The position numbers and the translations under genes are program-made. A stretch of DNA of 64,000 nucleotides. Origin: Phymatolithon calcareum (Eukaryota; Rhodophyta; Florideophyceae; Hapalidiales). Shown piece by piece: positions 12,601 through 23,731 of the stretch. The notes under the pieces are model-generated. The model was not told the DNA's origin, did not search any database, and saw only the letters and a list, made by a program, of their open reading frames with translations. The stretch lies in the NCBI GenBank assembly GCA_977006965.1, contig CDRMUB010000001.1, forward strand, positions 62,001 to 126,000, in the 5' to 3' direction. How positions within the stretch are numbered: the first letter of the stretch is position 1; each line of letters opens with the position of its first letter.

Positions 12601-15600
12601 TCATACCAGTCCACATACTCTCCCAACACCTTCCCCAACATCAAGAACGTCTTTTGGACTCATCTCCGTCATGTCGGTGTCCCGCGTCTTCTTCGCCAGC
12701 GAGGTGACTACCTTGACCAAAATTTCAAACGCTCTCAAATCGACTCAGACCAGTCCACATACTCTCCCAACACCTTCCCCAACATCAAGAACGTCTTTTG
12801 GACTCATCTCCGTCATGTCGGTGTCCCGCGTCTTCTTCGCCAGCGAGGTGACTACCTTGACCAAAATTTCAAACGCTCTCAAATCGACTCAGACCAGTCC
12901 ACATACTCTCCCAACACCTTCCCCAACCACTAAAACATGTTACAACGTCATCCCCGTCATGTCGGTGTCCCGCGTCTTCTTCGCCAGCGAGGTGACTACC
13001 TTGACCAAAATTTCAAACGCTCTCAAATCGACTCAGACCAGTCCACATACTCTCCCAACACCTTCCCCAACATCAAGAACGTCTTTTGGACTCATCTCCG
13101 TCATGTCGGTGTCCCGCGTCTTCTTCGCCAGCGAGGTGACTACCTTGACCAAAATTTCAAACGCTCTCAAATCGACTCAGACCAGTCCACATACTCTCCC
13201 AACACCTTCCCCAACCTCTAAAACATGTTACAACGTCATCCCCGTCATGTCGGTGTCCCGCGTCTTCTTCGCCAGCGAGGTGACTACCTTGACCAAAATT
13301 TCAAACGCTCTCAAATCGACTCAGACCAGTCCACATACTCTCCCAACACCTTCCCCAACATCAAGAACGTCTTTTGGACTCATCTCCGTCATGTCGGTGT
13401 CCCGCGTCTTCTTCGCCAGCGAGGTGACTACCTTGACCAAAATTTCAAACGCTCTCAAATCGACTCAGACCAGTCCACATACTCTCCCAACACCTTCCCC
13501 AACATCAAGAACGTCTTTTGGACTCATCTCCGTCATGTCGGTGTCCCGCGTCTTCTTCGCCAGCGAGGTGACTACCTTGACCAAAATTTCAAACGCTCTC
13601 AAATCGACTCAGACCAGTCCACATACTCTCCCAACACCTTCCCCAACCTCTAAAACATGTTACAACGTCATCCCCGTCATGTCGGTGTCCCGCGTCTTCT
13701 TCGCCAGCGAGGTGACTACCTTGACCAAAATTTCAAACGCTCTCAAATCGACTCAGACCAGTCCACATACTCTCCCAACACCTTCCCCAACATCAAGAAC
13801 GTCTTTTGGACTCATCTCCGTCATGTCGGTGTCCCGCGTCTTCTTCGCCAGCGAGGTGACTACCTTGACCAAAATTTCAAACGCTCTCAAATCGACTCAG
13901 ACCAGTCCACATACTCTCCCAACACCTTCCCCAACCTCTAAAACATGTTACAACGTCATCCCCGTCATGTCGGTGTCCCGCGTCTTCTTCGCCAGCGAGG
14001 TGACTACCTTGACCAAAATTTCAAACGCTCTCAAATCGACTCAGACCAGTCCACATACTCTCCCAACACCTTCCCCAACCTCTAAAACATGTTACAACGT
14101 CATCCCCGTCATGTCGGTGTCCCGCGTCTTCTTCGCCAGCGAGGTGACTACCTTGACCAAAATTTCAAACGCTCTCAAATCGACTCAGACCAGTCCACAT
14201 ACTCTCCCAACACCTTCCCCAACCTCTAAAACATGTTACAACGTCATCCCCGTCATGTCGGTGTCCCGCGTCTTCTTCGCCAGCGAGGTGACTACCTTGA
14301 CCAAAATTTCAAACGCTCTCAAATCGACTCAGACCAGTCCACATACTCTCCCAACACCTTCCCCAACCTCTAAAACATGTTACAACGTCATCCCCGTCAT
14401 GTCGGTGTCCCGCGTCTTCTTCGCCAGCGAGGTGACTACCTTGACCAAAATTTCAAACGCTCTCAAATCGACTCAGACCAGTCCACATACTCTCCCAACA
14501 CCTTCCCCAACATCAAGAACGTCTTTTGGACTAATCTCCGTCATGTCGGTGTCCCGCGTCTTCTTCGCCAGCGAGGTGACTACCTTGACCAAAATTTCAA
14601 ACGCTCTCAAATCGACTCAGACCAGTCCACATACTCTCCCAACACCTTCCCCAACATCAAGAACGTCTTTTGGACTCATCTCCGTCATGTCGGTGTCCCG
14701 CGTCTTCTTCGCCAGCGAGGTGACTACCTTGACCAAAATTTCAAACGCTCTCAAATCGACTCAGACCAGTCCACATACTCTCCCAACACCTTCCCCAACC
14801 TCTAAAACATGTTACAACGTCATCCCCGTCATGTCGGTGTCCCGCGTCTTCTTCGCCAGCGAGGTGACTACCTTGACCAAAATTTCAAACGCTCTCAAAT
14901 CGACTCAGACCAGTCCACATACTCTCCCAACACCTTCCCCAACATCAAGAACGTCTTTTGGACTCATCTCCGTCATGTCGGTGTCCCGCGTCTTCTTCGC
15001 CAGCGAGGTGACTACCTTGACCAAAATTTCAAACGCTCTCAAATCGACTCAGACCAGTCCACATACTCTCCCAACACCTTCCCCAACCTCTAAAACATGT
15101 TACAACGTCATCCCCGTCATGTCGGTGTCCCGCGTCTTCTTCGCCAGCGAGGTGACTACCTTGACCAAAATTTCAAACGCTCTCAAATCGACTCATACCA
15201 GTCCACATACTCTCCCAACACCTTCCCCAACATCAAGAACGTCTTTTGGACTCATCTCCGTCATGTCGGTGTCCCGCGTCTTCTTCGCCAGCGAGGTGAC
15301 TACCTTGACCAAAATTTCAAACGCTCTCAAATCGACTCAGACCAGTCCACATACTCTCCCAACACCTTCCCCAACATCAAGAACGTCTTTTGGACTCATC
15401 TCCGTCATGTCGGTGTCCCGCGTCTTCTTCGCCAGCGAGGTGACTACCTTGACCAAAATTTCAAACGCTCTCAAATCGACTCAGACCAGTCCACATACTC
15501 TCCCAACACCTTCCCCAACCACTAAAACATGTTACAACGTCATCCCCGTCATGTCGGTGTCCCGCGTCTTCTTCGCCAGCGAGGTGACTACCTTGACCAA

Positions 15601-17649
15601 AATTTCAAAAGCTCTCAAATCGACTCAGACCAGTCCACATACTCTCTCAACACCTTCCCCAACATCAAGAACGTCTTTTGGACTCATCTCCGTCATGTCG
15701 GTGTCCCGCGTCTTCTTCGCCAGCGAGGTGACTACCTTGACCAAAATTTCAAACGCTCTCAAATCGACTCAGACCAGTCCACATACTCTCCCAACACCTT
15801 CCCCAACCTCTAAAACATGTTACAACGTCATCCCCGTCATGTCGGTGTCCCGCGTCTTCTTCGCCAGCGAGGTGACTACCTTGACCAAAATTTCAAACGC
15901 TCTCAAATCGACTCAGACCAGTCCACATACTCTCCCAACACCTTCCCCAACATCAAGAACGTCTTTTGGACTCATCTCCGTCATGTCGGTGTCCCGCGTC
16001 TTCTTCGCCAGCGAGGTGACTACCTTGACCAAAATTTCAAACGCTCTCAAATCGACTCAGACCAGTCCACATACTCTCCCAACACCTTCCCCAACATCAA
16101 GAACGTCTTTTGGACTCATCTCCGTCATGTCGGTGTCCCGCGTCTTCTTCGCCAGCGAGGTGACTACCTTGACCAAAATTTCAAACGCTCTCAAATCGAC
16201 TCAGACCAGTCCACATACTCTCCCAACACCTTCCCCAACCTCTAAAACATGTTACAACGTCATCCCCGTCATGTCGGTGTCCCGCGTCTTCTTCGCCAGC
16301 GAGGTGACTACCTTGACCAAAATTTCAAACGCTCTCAAATCGACTCAGACCAGTCCATATACTCTCCCAACACCTTCCCCAACATCAAGAACGTCTTTTG
16401 GACTCATCTCCGTCATGTCGGTGTCCCGCGTCTTCTTCGCCAGCGAGGTGACTACCTTGACCAAAATTTCAAACGCTCTCAAATCGACTCAGACCAGTCC
16501 ACATACTCTCCCAACACCTTCCCCAACCTCTAAAACATGTTACAACGTCATCCCCGTCATGTCGGTGTCCCGCGTCTTCTTCGCCAGCGAGGTGACTACC
16601 TTGACCAAAATTTCAAACGCTCTCAAATCGACTCAGACCAGTCCACATACTCTCCCAACACCTTCCCCAACCTCTAAAACATGTTACAACGTCATCCCCG
16701 TCATGTCGGTGTCCCGCGTCTTCTTCGCCAGCGAGGTGACTACCTTGACCAAAATTTCAAACGCTCTCAAATCGACTCAGACCAGTCCACATACTCTCCC
16801 AACACCTTCCCCAACCTCTAAAACATGTTACAACGTCATCCCCGTCATGTCGGTGTCCCGCGTCTTCTTCGCCAGCGAGGTGACTACCTTGACCAAAATT
16901 TCAAACGCTCTCAAATCGACTCAGACCAGTCCACATACTCTCCCAACACCTTCCCCAACCTCTAAAACATGTTACAACGTCATCCCCGTCATGTCGGTGT
17001 CCCGCGTCTTCTTCGCCAGCGAGGTGACTACCTTGACCAAAATTTCAAACGCTCTCAAATCGACTCAGACCAGTCCACATACTCTCCCAACACCTTCCCC
17101 AACATCAAGAACGTCTTTTGGACTCATCTCCGTCATGTCGGTGTCCCGCGTCTTCTTCGCCAGCGAGGTGACTACCTTGACCAAAATTTCAAACGCTCTC
17201 AAATCGACTCAGACCAGTCCACATACTCTCCCAACACCTTCCCCAACCTCTAAAACATGTTACAACGTCATCCCCGTCATGTCGGTGTCCCGCGTCTTCT
17301 TCGCCAGCGAGGTGACTACCTTGACCAAAATTTCAAACGCTCTCAAATCGACTCAGACCAGTCCACATACTCTCCCAACACCTTCCCCAACCTCTAAAAC
17401 ATGTTACAACGTCATCCCCGTCATGTCGGTGTCCCGCGTCTTCTTCGCCAGCGAGGTGACTACCTTGACCAAAATTTCAAACTCTCTCAAATCGACTCAG
17501 ACCAGTCCACATACTCTCTCAACACCTTCTCCACCCTTAACAACCTGTTCAGAGCTTATCTTCGCCATGTACATTTCGTCTGCCGTCTTTGTGCATGGAT
17601 TGTGGAGTCATAGACGACCTTGACGACACTTTATTTGTTGTATACACCA
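9641..17649 (+). repeat. Array unit 9 (52 monomers, giant expansion)
   Basis: 521-bp core plus 52 monomers in 8,009 bp. The block starts with the VLPPERE monomer and then has mostly K-type monomers, including three with CTCCGAACACC near 10,606, 10,894 and 11,038. After that comes a long mixture of K and R types. Rare variants mark internal duplications: TCATACC at 11,881, 12,601 and 15,193, and ACCACT at 12,926 and 15,518. Both of the last pairs are separated by exactly 2,592 bp, or 18 monomers. Confidence 0.97.
9911..17623 (+). CDS. Possible 2,570-aa repeat protein (uncertain; longest of 15 such frames)
   Basis: The frame is open from ATG 9911 to TGA 17623. The predicted protein has a short non-repeated N-terminus (about 57 residues) with a hydrophobic stretch (CFPVIIVMFV), then 52 repeats of 48 residues, then a 17-residue tail ending GLWSHRRP. 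Each repeat pairs a hydrophobic segment (VMSVSRVFFA) with a Ser/Thr/Pro-rich segment (KSTQTSPHTLPTPSPTS), which would look mucin-like if translated. Equivalent frames exist in all units (266 to 2,570 aa). Against it, a 144-bp period keeps any open frame open by arithmetic, and R-type monomers are also open in a second frame. K and R types differ at several third positions with conservative replacements (K/R, C/S, Y/F, V/L), which is weak support for coding. I do not recognise a family. Confidence 0.2.
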   Translation: MASVRGPRSNNLRKQAGNADPEVTNLLSVFHWKPNAITTVPSSLPSYSTCFPVIIVMFVSRVLPPERETTLTKISNALKSTQTSPHTLPTPSPTSRTSFGLISVMSVSRVFFASEVTTLTKISNALKSTQTSPHTLPTPSPTSKTCYNVIPVMSVSRVFFASEVTTLTKISNALKSTQTSPHTLPTPSPTSKTCYNVIPVMSVSRVFFASEVTTLTKISNALKSTQTSPHTLRTPSPTSKTCYNVIPVMSVSRVFFASEVTTLTKISNALKSTQTSPHTLPTPSPTSKTCYNVIPVMSVSRVFFASEVTTLTKISNALKSTQTSPHTLRTPSPTSKTCYNVIPVMSVSRVFFASEVTTLTKISNALKSTQTSPHTLRTPSPTSKTCYNVIPVMSVSRVFFASEVTTLTKISNALKSTQTSPHTLPTPSPTSKTCYNVIPVMSVSRVFFASEVTTLTKISNALKSTQTSPHTLPTPSPTSRTSFGLISVMSVSRVFFASEVTTLTKISNALKSTQTSPHTLPTPSPTSKTCYNVIPVMSVSRVFFASEVTTLTKISNALKSTQTSPHTLPTPSPTSRTSFGLISVMSVSRVFFASEVTTLTKISNALKSTQTSPHTLPTPSPTSKTCYNVIPVMSVSRVFFASEVTTLTKISNALKSTHTSPHTLPTPSPTSRTSFGLISVMSVSRVFFASEVTTLTKISNALKSTQTSPHTLPTPSPTSRTSFGLISVMSVSRVFFASEVTTLTKISNALKSTQTSPHTLPTPSPTSKTCYNVIPVMSVSRVFFASEVTTLTKISNALKSTQTSPHTLPTPSPTSRTSFGLISVMSVSRVFFASEVTTLTKISNALKSTQTSPHTLPTPSPTSKTCYNVIPVMSVSRVFFASEVTTLTKISNALKSTHTSPHTLPTPSPTSRTSFGLISVMSVSRVFFASEVTTLTKISNALKSTQTSPHTLPTPSPTSRTSFGLISVMSVSRVFFASEVTTLTKISNALKSTQTSPHTLPTPSPTTKTCYNVIPVMSVSRVFFASEVTTLTKISNALKSTQTSPHTLPTPSPTSRTSFGLISVMSVSRVFFASEVTTLTKISNALKSTQTSPHTLPTPSPTSKTCYNVIPVMSVSRVFFASEVTTLTKISNALKSTQTSPHTLPTPSPTSRTSFGLISVMSVSRVFFASEVTTLTKISNALKSTQTSPHTLPTPSPTSRTSFGLISVMSVSRVFFASEVTTLTKISNALKSTQTSPHTLPTPSPTSKTCYNVIPVMSVSRVFFASEVTTLTKISNALKSTQTSPHTLPTPSPTSRTSFGLISVMSVSRVFFASEVTTLTKISNALKSTQTSPHTLPTPSPTSKTCYNVIPVMSVSRVFFASEVTTLTKISNALKSTQTSPHTLPTPSPTSKTCYNVIPVMSVSRVFFASEVTTLTKISNALKSTQTSPHTLPTPSPTSKTCYNVIPVMSVSRVFFASEVTTLTKISNALKSTQTSPHTLPTPSPTSKTCYNVIPVMSVSRVFFASEVTTLTKISNALKSTQTSPHTLPTPSPTSRTSFGLISVMSVSRVFFASEVTTLTKISNALKSTQTSPHTLPTPSPTSRTSFGLISVMSVSRVFFASEVTTLTKISNALKSTQTSPHTLPTPSPTSKTCYNVIPVMSVSRVFFASEVTTLTKISNALKSTQTSPHTLPTPSPTSRTSFGLISVMSVSRVFFASEVTTLTKISNALKSTQTSPHTLPTPSPTSKTCYNVIPVMSVSRVFFASEVTTLTKISNALKSTHTSPHTLPTPSPTSRTSFGLISVMSVSRVFFASEVTTLTKISNALKSTQTSPHTLPTPSPTSRTSFGLISVMSVSRVFFASEVTTLTKISNALKSTQTSPHTLPTPSPTTKTCYNVIPVMSVSRVFFASEVTTLTKISKALKSTQTSPHTLSTPSPTSRTSFGLISVMSVSRVFFASEVTTLTKISNALKSTQTSPHTLPTPSPTSKTCYNVIPVMSVSRVFFASEVTTLTKISNALKSTQTSPHTLPTPSPTSRTSFGLISVMSVSRVFFASEVTTLTKISNALKSTQTSPHTLPTPSPTSRTSFGLISVMSVSRVFFASEVTTLTKISNALKSTQTSPHTLPTPSPTSKTCYNVIPVMSVSRVFFASEVTTLTKISNALKSTQTSPYTLPTPSPTSRTSFGLISVMSVSRVFFASEVTTLTKISNALKSTQTSPHTLPTPSPTSKTCYNVIPVMSVSRVFFASEVTTLTKISNALKSTQTSPHTLPTPSPTSKTCYNVIPVMSVSRVFFASEVTTLTKISNALKSTQTSPHTLPTPSPTSKTCYNVIPVMSVSRVFFASEVTTLTKISNALKSTQTSPHTLPTPSPTSKTCYNVIPVMSVSRVFFASEVTTLTKISNALKSTQTSPHTLPTPSPTSRTSFGLISVMSVSRVFFASEVTTLTKISNALKSTQTSPHTLPTPSPTSKTCYNVIPVMSVSRVFFASEVTTLTKISNALKSTQTSPHTLPTPSPTSKTCYNVIPVMSVSRVFFASEVTTLTKISNSLKSTQTSPHTLSTPSPPLTTCSELIFAMYISSAVFVHGLWSHRRP

Positions 17650-20600
17650 TGATCTCTTACTGCACGTCCCATTCTGAGTCCAGATTCGGGCTCAGCGTCG
17701 AATTTCACTTCGGAATAGTCCCACCGTATCCCTTTCTCACTCCCACTCCACCTCCACCTTCAAGTCCGTCAAACTCTTGTATATCCTAGGTATATTCTTT
17801 CGTGACTTCTGGGTCCAAATGTGCCACTTACTCAAACAATCGACAAAATCCTATTTTGACCATTTAAAACTGTTACTTCTGGGTCCGCGTTTTTGGCCTC
17901 TACAGGGCACCCCCTCCAAATGGCCTCTGTGCGCGGACCCAGAAGTAACAACCTGCGAAAACAGGCTGGAAACGCGGACCCAGAAGTAACAAACCTCCTC
18001 AGCGTCTTCCACTGGCAACCAAACGCCATAACCACTGTCCCATCATCTTTACCATCCTACTCCACATGTTTTCCGGTCATCATCGTCATGTTTGTGTCCC
18101 GCGTCCTCCCTCCCGAGAGGGAGACTACCTTGACCAAAATTTCAAACGCTCTCAAATCGACTCAGACCAGTCCACATACTCTCCCAACACCTTCCCCAAC
18201 ATCAAGAACGTCTTTTGGACTCATCTCCGTCATGTCGGTGTCCCGCGTCTTCTTCGCCAGCGAGGTGACTACCTTGACCAAAATTTCAAACGCTCTCAAA
18301 TCGACTCAGACCAGTCCACATACTCTCCCAACACCTTCCCCAACCTCTAAAACATGTTACAACGTCATCCCCGTCATGTCGGTGTCCCGCGTCTTCTTCG
18401 CCAGCGAGGTGACTACCTTGACCAAAATTTCAAACGCTCTCAAATCGACTCAGACCAGTCCACATACTCTCCCAACACCTTCCCCAACATCAAGAACGTC
18501 TTTTGGACTCATCTCCGTCATGTCGGTGTCCCGCGTCTTCTTCGCCAGCGAGGTGACTACCTTGACCAAAATTTCAAACGCTCTCAAATCGACTCAGACC
18601 AGTCCACATACTCTCCCAACACCTTCCCCAACCTCTAAAACATGTTACAACGTCATCCCCGTCATGTCGGTGTCCCGCGTCTTCTTCGCCAGCGAGGTGA
18701 CTACCTTGACCAAAATTTCAAACGCTCTCAAATCGACTCAGACCAGTCCACATACTCTCCCAACACCTTCCCCAACATCAAGAACGTCTTTTGGACTCAT
18801 CTCCGTCATGTCGGTGTCCCGCGTCTTCTTCGCCAGCGAGGTGACTACCTTGACCAAAATTTCAAACGCTCTCAAATCGACTCAGACCAGTCCACATACT
18901 CTCCCAACACCTTCCCCAACATCAAGAACGTCTTTTGGACTCATCTCCGTCATGTCGGTGTCCCGCGTCTTCTTCGCCAGCGAGGTGACTACCTTGACCA
19001 AAATTTCAAACGCTCTCAAATCGACTCAGACCAGTCCACATACTCTCCCAACACCTTCCCCAACCTCTAAAACATGTTACAACGTCATCCCCGTCATGTC
19101 GGTGTCCCGCGTCTTCTTCGCCAGCGAGGTGACTACCTTGACCAAAATTTCAAACGCTCTCAAATCGACTCAGACCAGTCCACATACTCTCCCAACACCT
19201 TCCCCAACATCAAGAACGTCTTTTGGACTCATCTCCGTCATGTCGGTGTCCCGCGTCTTCTTCGCCAGCGAGGTGACTACCTTGACCAAAATTTCAAACG
19301 CTCTCAAATCGACTCAGACCAGTCCACATACTCTCCCAACACCTTCCCCAACCTCTAAAACATGTTACAACGTCATCCCCGTCATGTCGGTGTCCCGCGT
19401 CTTCTTCGCCAGCGAGGTGACTACCTTGACCAAAATTTCAAACGCTCTCAAATCGACTCAGACCAGTCCACATACTCTCCCAACACCTTCCCCAACCTCT
19501 AAAACATGTTACAACGTCATCCCCCTCATGTCGGTGTCCCGCGTCTTCTTCGCCAGCGAGGTGACTACCTTGACCAAAATTTCAAACGCTCTCAAATCGA
19601 CTCAGACCAGTCCACATACTCTCCCAACACCTTCCCCAACATCAAGAACGTCTTTTGGACTCATCTCCGTCATGTCGGTGTCCCGCGTCTTCTTCGCCAG
19701 CGAGGTGACTACCTTGACCAAAATTTCAAACGCTCTCAAATCGACTCAGACCAGTCCACATACTCTCCCAACACCTTCCCCAACATCAAGAACGTCTTTT
19801 GGACTCATCTCCGTCATGTCGGTGTCCCGCGTCTTCTTCGCCAGCGAGGTGACTACCTTGACCAAAATTTCAAACGCTCTCAAATCGACTCAGACCAGTC
19901 CACATACTCTCCCAACACCTTCCCCAACCTCTAAAACATGTTACAACGTCATCCCCGTCATGTCGGTGTCCCGCGTCTTCTTCGCCAGCGAGGTGACTAC
20001 CTTGACCAAAATTTCAAACGCTCTCAAATCGACTCAGACCAGTCCACATACTCTCCCAACACCTTCCCCAACCTCTAAAACATGTTACAACGTCATCCCC
20101 GTCATGTCGGTGTCCCGCGTCTTCTTCGCCAGCGAGGTGACTACCTTGACCAAAATTTCAAACGCTCTCAAATCGACTCAGACCAGTCCACATACTCTCC
20201 CAACACCTTCCCCAACATCAAGAACGTCTTTTGGATTCATCTCCGTCATGTCGGTGTCCCGCGTCTTCTTCGCCAGCGAGGTGACTACCTTGACCAAAAT
20301 TTCAAACGCTCTCAAATCGACTCAGACCAGTCCACATACTCTCCCAACACCTTCCCCAACATCAAGAACGTCTTTTGGACTCATCTCCGTCATGTCGGTG
20401 TCCCGCGTCTTCTTCGCCAGCGAGGTGACTACCTTGACCAAAATTTCAAACGCTCTCAAATCGACTCAGACCAGTCCACATACTCTCCCAACACCTTCCC
20501 CAACCTCTAAAACATGTTACAACGTCATCCCCGTCATGTCGGTGTCCCGCGTCTTCTTCGCCAGCGAGGTGACTACCTTGACCAAAATTTCAAACGCTCT

Positions 20601-21194
20601 CAAATCGACTCAGACCAGTCCACATACTCTCCCAACACCTTCCCCAACATCAAGAACGTCTTTTGGATTCATCTCCGTCATGTCGGTGTCCCGCGTCTTC
20701 TTCGCCAGCGAGGTGACTACCTTGACCAAAATTTCAAACGCTCTCAAATCGACTCAGACCAGTCCACATACTCTCCCAACACCTTCCCCAACCTCTAAAA
20801 CATGTTACAACGTCATCCCCGTCATGTCGGTGTCCCGCGTCTTCTTCGCCAGCGAGGTGACTACCTTGACCAAAATTTCAAACGCTCTCAAATCGACTCA
20901 GACCAGTCCACATACTCTCCCAACACCTTCCCCAACCTCTAAAACATGTTACAACGTCATCCCCGTCATGTCGGTGTCCCGCGTCTTCTTCGCCAGCGAG
21001 GTGACTACCTTGACCAAAATTTCAAACTCTCTCAAATCGACTCAGACCAGTCCACATACTCTCTCAACACCTTCTCCACCCTTAACAACCTGTTCAGAGC
21101 TTATCTTCGCCATGTACATTTCGTCTGCCGTCTTTGTGCATGGATTGTGGAGTCATAGACGACCTTGACGACACTTTATTTGTTGTATACACCA
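17650..21194 (+). repeat. Array unit 10 (21 monomers)
   Basis: 521-bp core plus 21 monomers of mixed K and R type. Open frame 17920-21168 (1,082 aa). A rare GGATTCATC variant occurs at 20,233 and again at 20,665, exactly 432 bp (three monomers) apart, which marks a recent three-monomer duplication. Confidence 0.96.
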
Positions 21195-23731
21195 TGATCT
21201 CTTACTGCACGTCCCATTCTGAGTCCAGATGCGGGCTCAGCGTTGAATTTCACTTCGGAATAGTCCCACCGTATCCCTTTTTCACTCCCACTCCACCTCC
21301 ACCTTCAAGTCCGTCAAACTCTTGTATATCCTAGGTATATTCTTTCGTGACTTCTGGGTCCAAATGTGCCACTTACTCAAACAATCGACAAAATCCTATT
21401 TTGACCATTTAAAACTGTTACTTCTGGGTCCGCGTTTTTGGCCTCTAGAGGGCACCCCCTCCAAATGGCCTCTGTGCGCGGACCCAGAAGTAACAACCTG
21501 CGAAAACAGGCTGGAAACGCGGACTCAGAAGTAACAAACCTCCTCAGCGTCTTCCACTGGCACCCAAACGCCATAACAACTGTCCCATCATCTTTACCAT
21601 CCTACTCCACATGTTTTCCGGTCATCATCGTCATGTTTGTGTCCCGCGTCCTCCCTCCCGAGAGGGAGACTACCTTGACCAAAATTTCAAACGCTCTCAA
21701 ATCGACTCAGACCAGTCCACATACTCTCCCAACACCTTCCCCAACATCAAGAACGTCTTTTGGACTCATCTCCGTCATGTCGGTGTCCCGCGTCTTCTTC
21801 GCCAGCGAGGTGACTACCTTGACCAAAATTTCAAACGCTCTCAAATCGACTCAGACCAGTCCACATACTCTCCCAACACCTTCCCCAACATCAAGAACGT
21901 CTTTTGGACTCATCTCCGTCATGTCGGTGTCCCGCGTCTTCTTCGCCAGCGAGGTGACTACCTTGACCAAAATTTCAAACGCTCTCAAATCGACTCAGAC
22001 CAGTCCACATACTCTCCCAACACCTTCCCCAACCTCTAAAACATGTTACAATGTCATCCCCGTCATGTCGGTGTCCCGCGTCTTCTTCGCCAGCGAGGTG
22101 ACTACCTTGACCAAAATTTCAAACGCTCTCAAATCGACTCAGACCAGTCCACATACTCTCCCAACACCTTCCCCAACATCAAGAACGTCTTTTGGACTCA
22201 TCTCCGTCATGTCGGTGTCCCGCGTCTTCTTCGCCAGCGAGGTGACTACCTTGACCAAAATTTCAAACGCTCTCAAATCGACTCAGACCAGTCCACATAC
22301 TCTCCCAACACCTTCCCCAACATCAAGAACGTCTTTTGGACTCATCTCCGTCATGTCGGTGTCCCGCGTCTTCTTCGCCAGCGAGGTGACTACCTTGACA
22401 AAAATTTCAAACGCTCTCAAATCGACTCAGACCAGTCCACATACTCTCCCAACACCTTCCCCAACCTCTAAAACATGTTACAACGTCATCCCCGTCATGT
22501 CGGTGTCCCGCGTCTTCTTCGCCAGCGAGGTGACTACCTTGACCAAAATTTCAAACGCTCTCAAATCGACTCAGACCAGTCCACATACTCTCCCAACACC
22601 TTCCCCAACATCAAGAACGTCTTTTGGACTCATCTCCGTCATGTCGGTGTCCCGCGTCTTCTTCGCCAGCGAGGTGACTACCTTGACCAAAATTTCAAAC
22701 GCTCTCAAATCGACTCAGACCAGTCCACATACTCTCCCAACACCTTCCCCAACATCAAGAACGTCTTTTGGACTCATCTCCGTCATGTCGGTGTCCCGCG
22801 TCTTCTTCGCCAGCGAGGTGACTACCTTGACCAAAATTTCAAACGCTCTCAAATCGACTCAGACCAGTCCACATACTCTCCCAACACCTTCCCCAACCTC
22901 TAAAACATGTTACAACGTCATCCCCGTCATGTCGGTGTCCCGCGTCTTCTTCGCCAGCGAGGTGACTACCTTGACCAAAATTTCAAACGCTCTCAAATCG
23001 ACTCAGACCAGTCCACATACTCTCCCAACACCTTCCCCAACCTCTAAAACATGTTACAACGTCATCCCCGTCATGTCGGTGTCCCGCGTCTTCTTCGCCA
23101 GCGAGGTGACTACCTTGACCAAAATTTCAAACGCTCTCAAATCGACTCAGACCAGTCCACATACTCTCCCAACACCTTCCCCAACATCAAGAACGTCTTT
23201 TGGACTCATCTCCGTCATGTCGGTGTCCCGCGTCTTCTTCGCCAGCGAGGTGACTACCTTGACCAAAATTTCAAACGCTCTCAAATCGACTCAGACCAGT
23301 CCACATACTCTCCCAACACCTTCCCGAACCTCTAAAACATGTTACAACGTCATCCCCGTCATGTCGGTGTCCCGCGTCTTCTTCGCCAGCGAGGTGACTA
23401 CCTTGACCAAAATTTCAAACGCTCTCAAATCGACTCAGACCAGTCCACATACTCTCCCAACACCTTCCCCAACCTCTAAAACATGTTACAACGTCATCCC
23501 CGTCATGTCGGTGTCCCGCGTCTTCTTCGCCAGCGAGGTGACTACCTTGACCAAAATTTCAAACTCTCTCAAATCGACTCAGACCAGTCCACATACTCTC
23601 TCAACACCTTCTCCACCCTTAACAACCTGTTCAGAGCTTATCTTCGCCATGTACATTTCGTCTGCCGTCTTTGTGCATGGATTGTGGAGTCATAGACGAC
23701 CTTGACGACACTTTATTTGTTGTATACACCA
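21195..23731 (+). repeat. Array unit 11 (14 monomers), start of a core subfamily
   Basis: 521-bp core plus 14 monomers. Open frame 21465-23705 (746 aa). Its core carries a set of shared differences (AGATGCGGG, GTTGAA, TTTTTCACTCC, CTCTAGAGGG, GGACTCAGAAG) also found in units 12-14. The rare change TTGACAAAAA occurs at 22,395. Confidence 0.96.
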
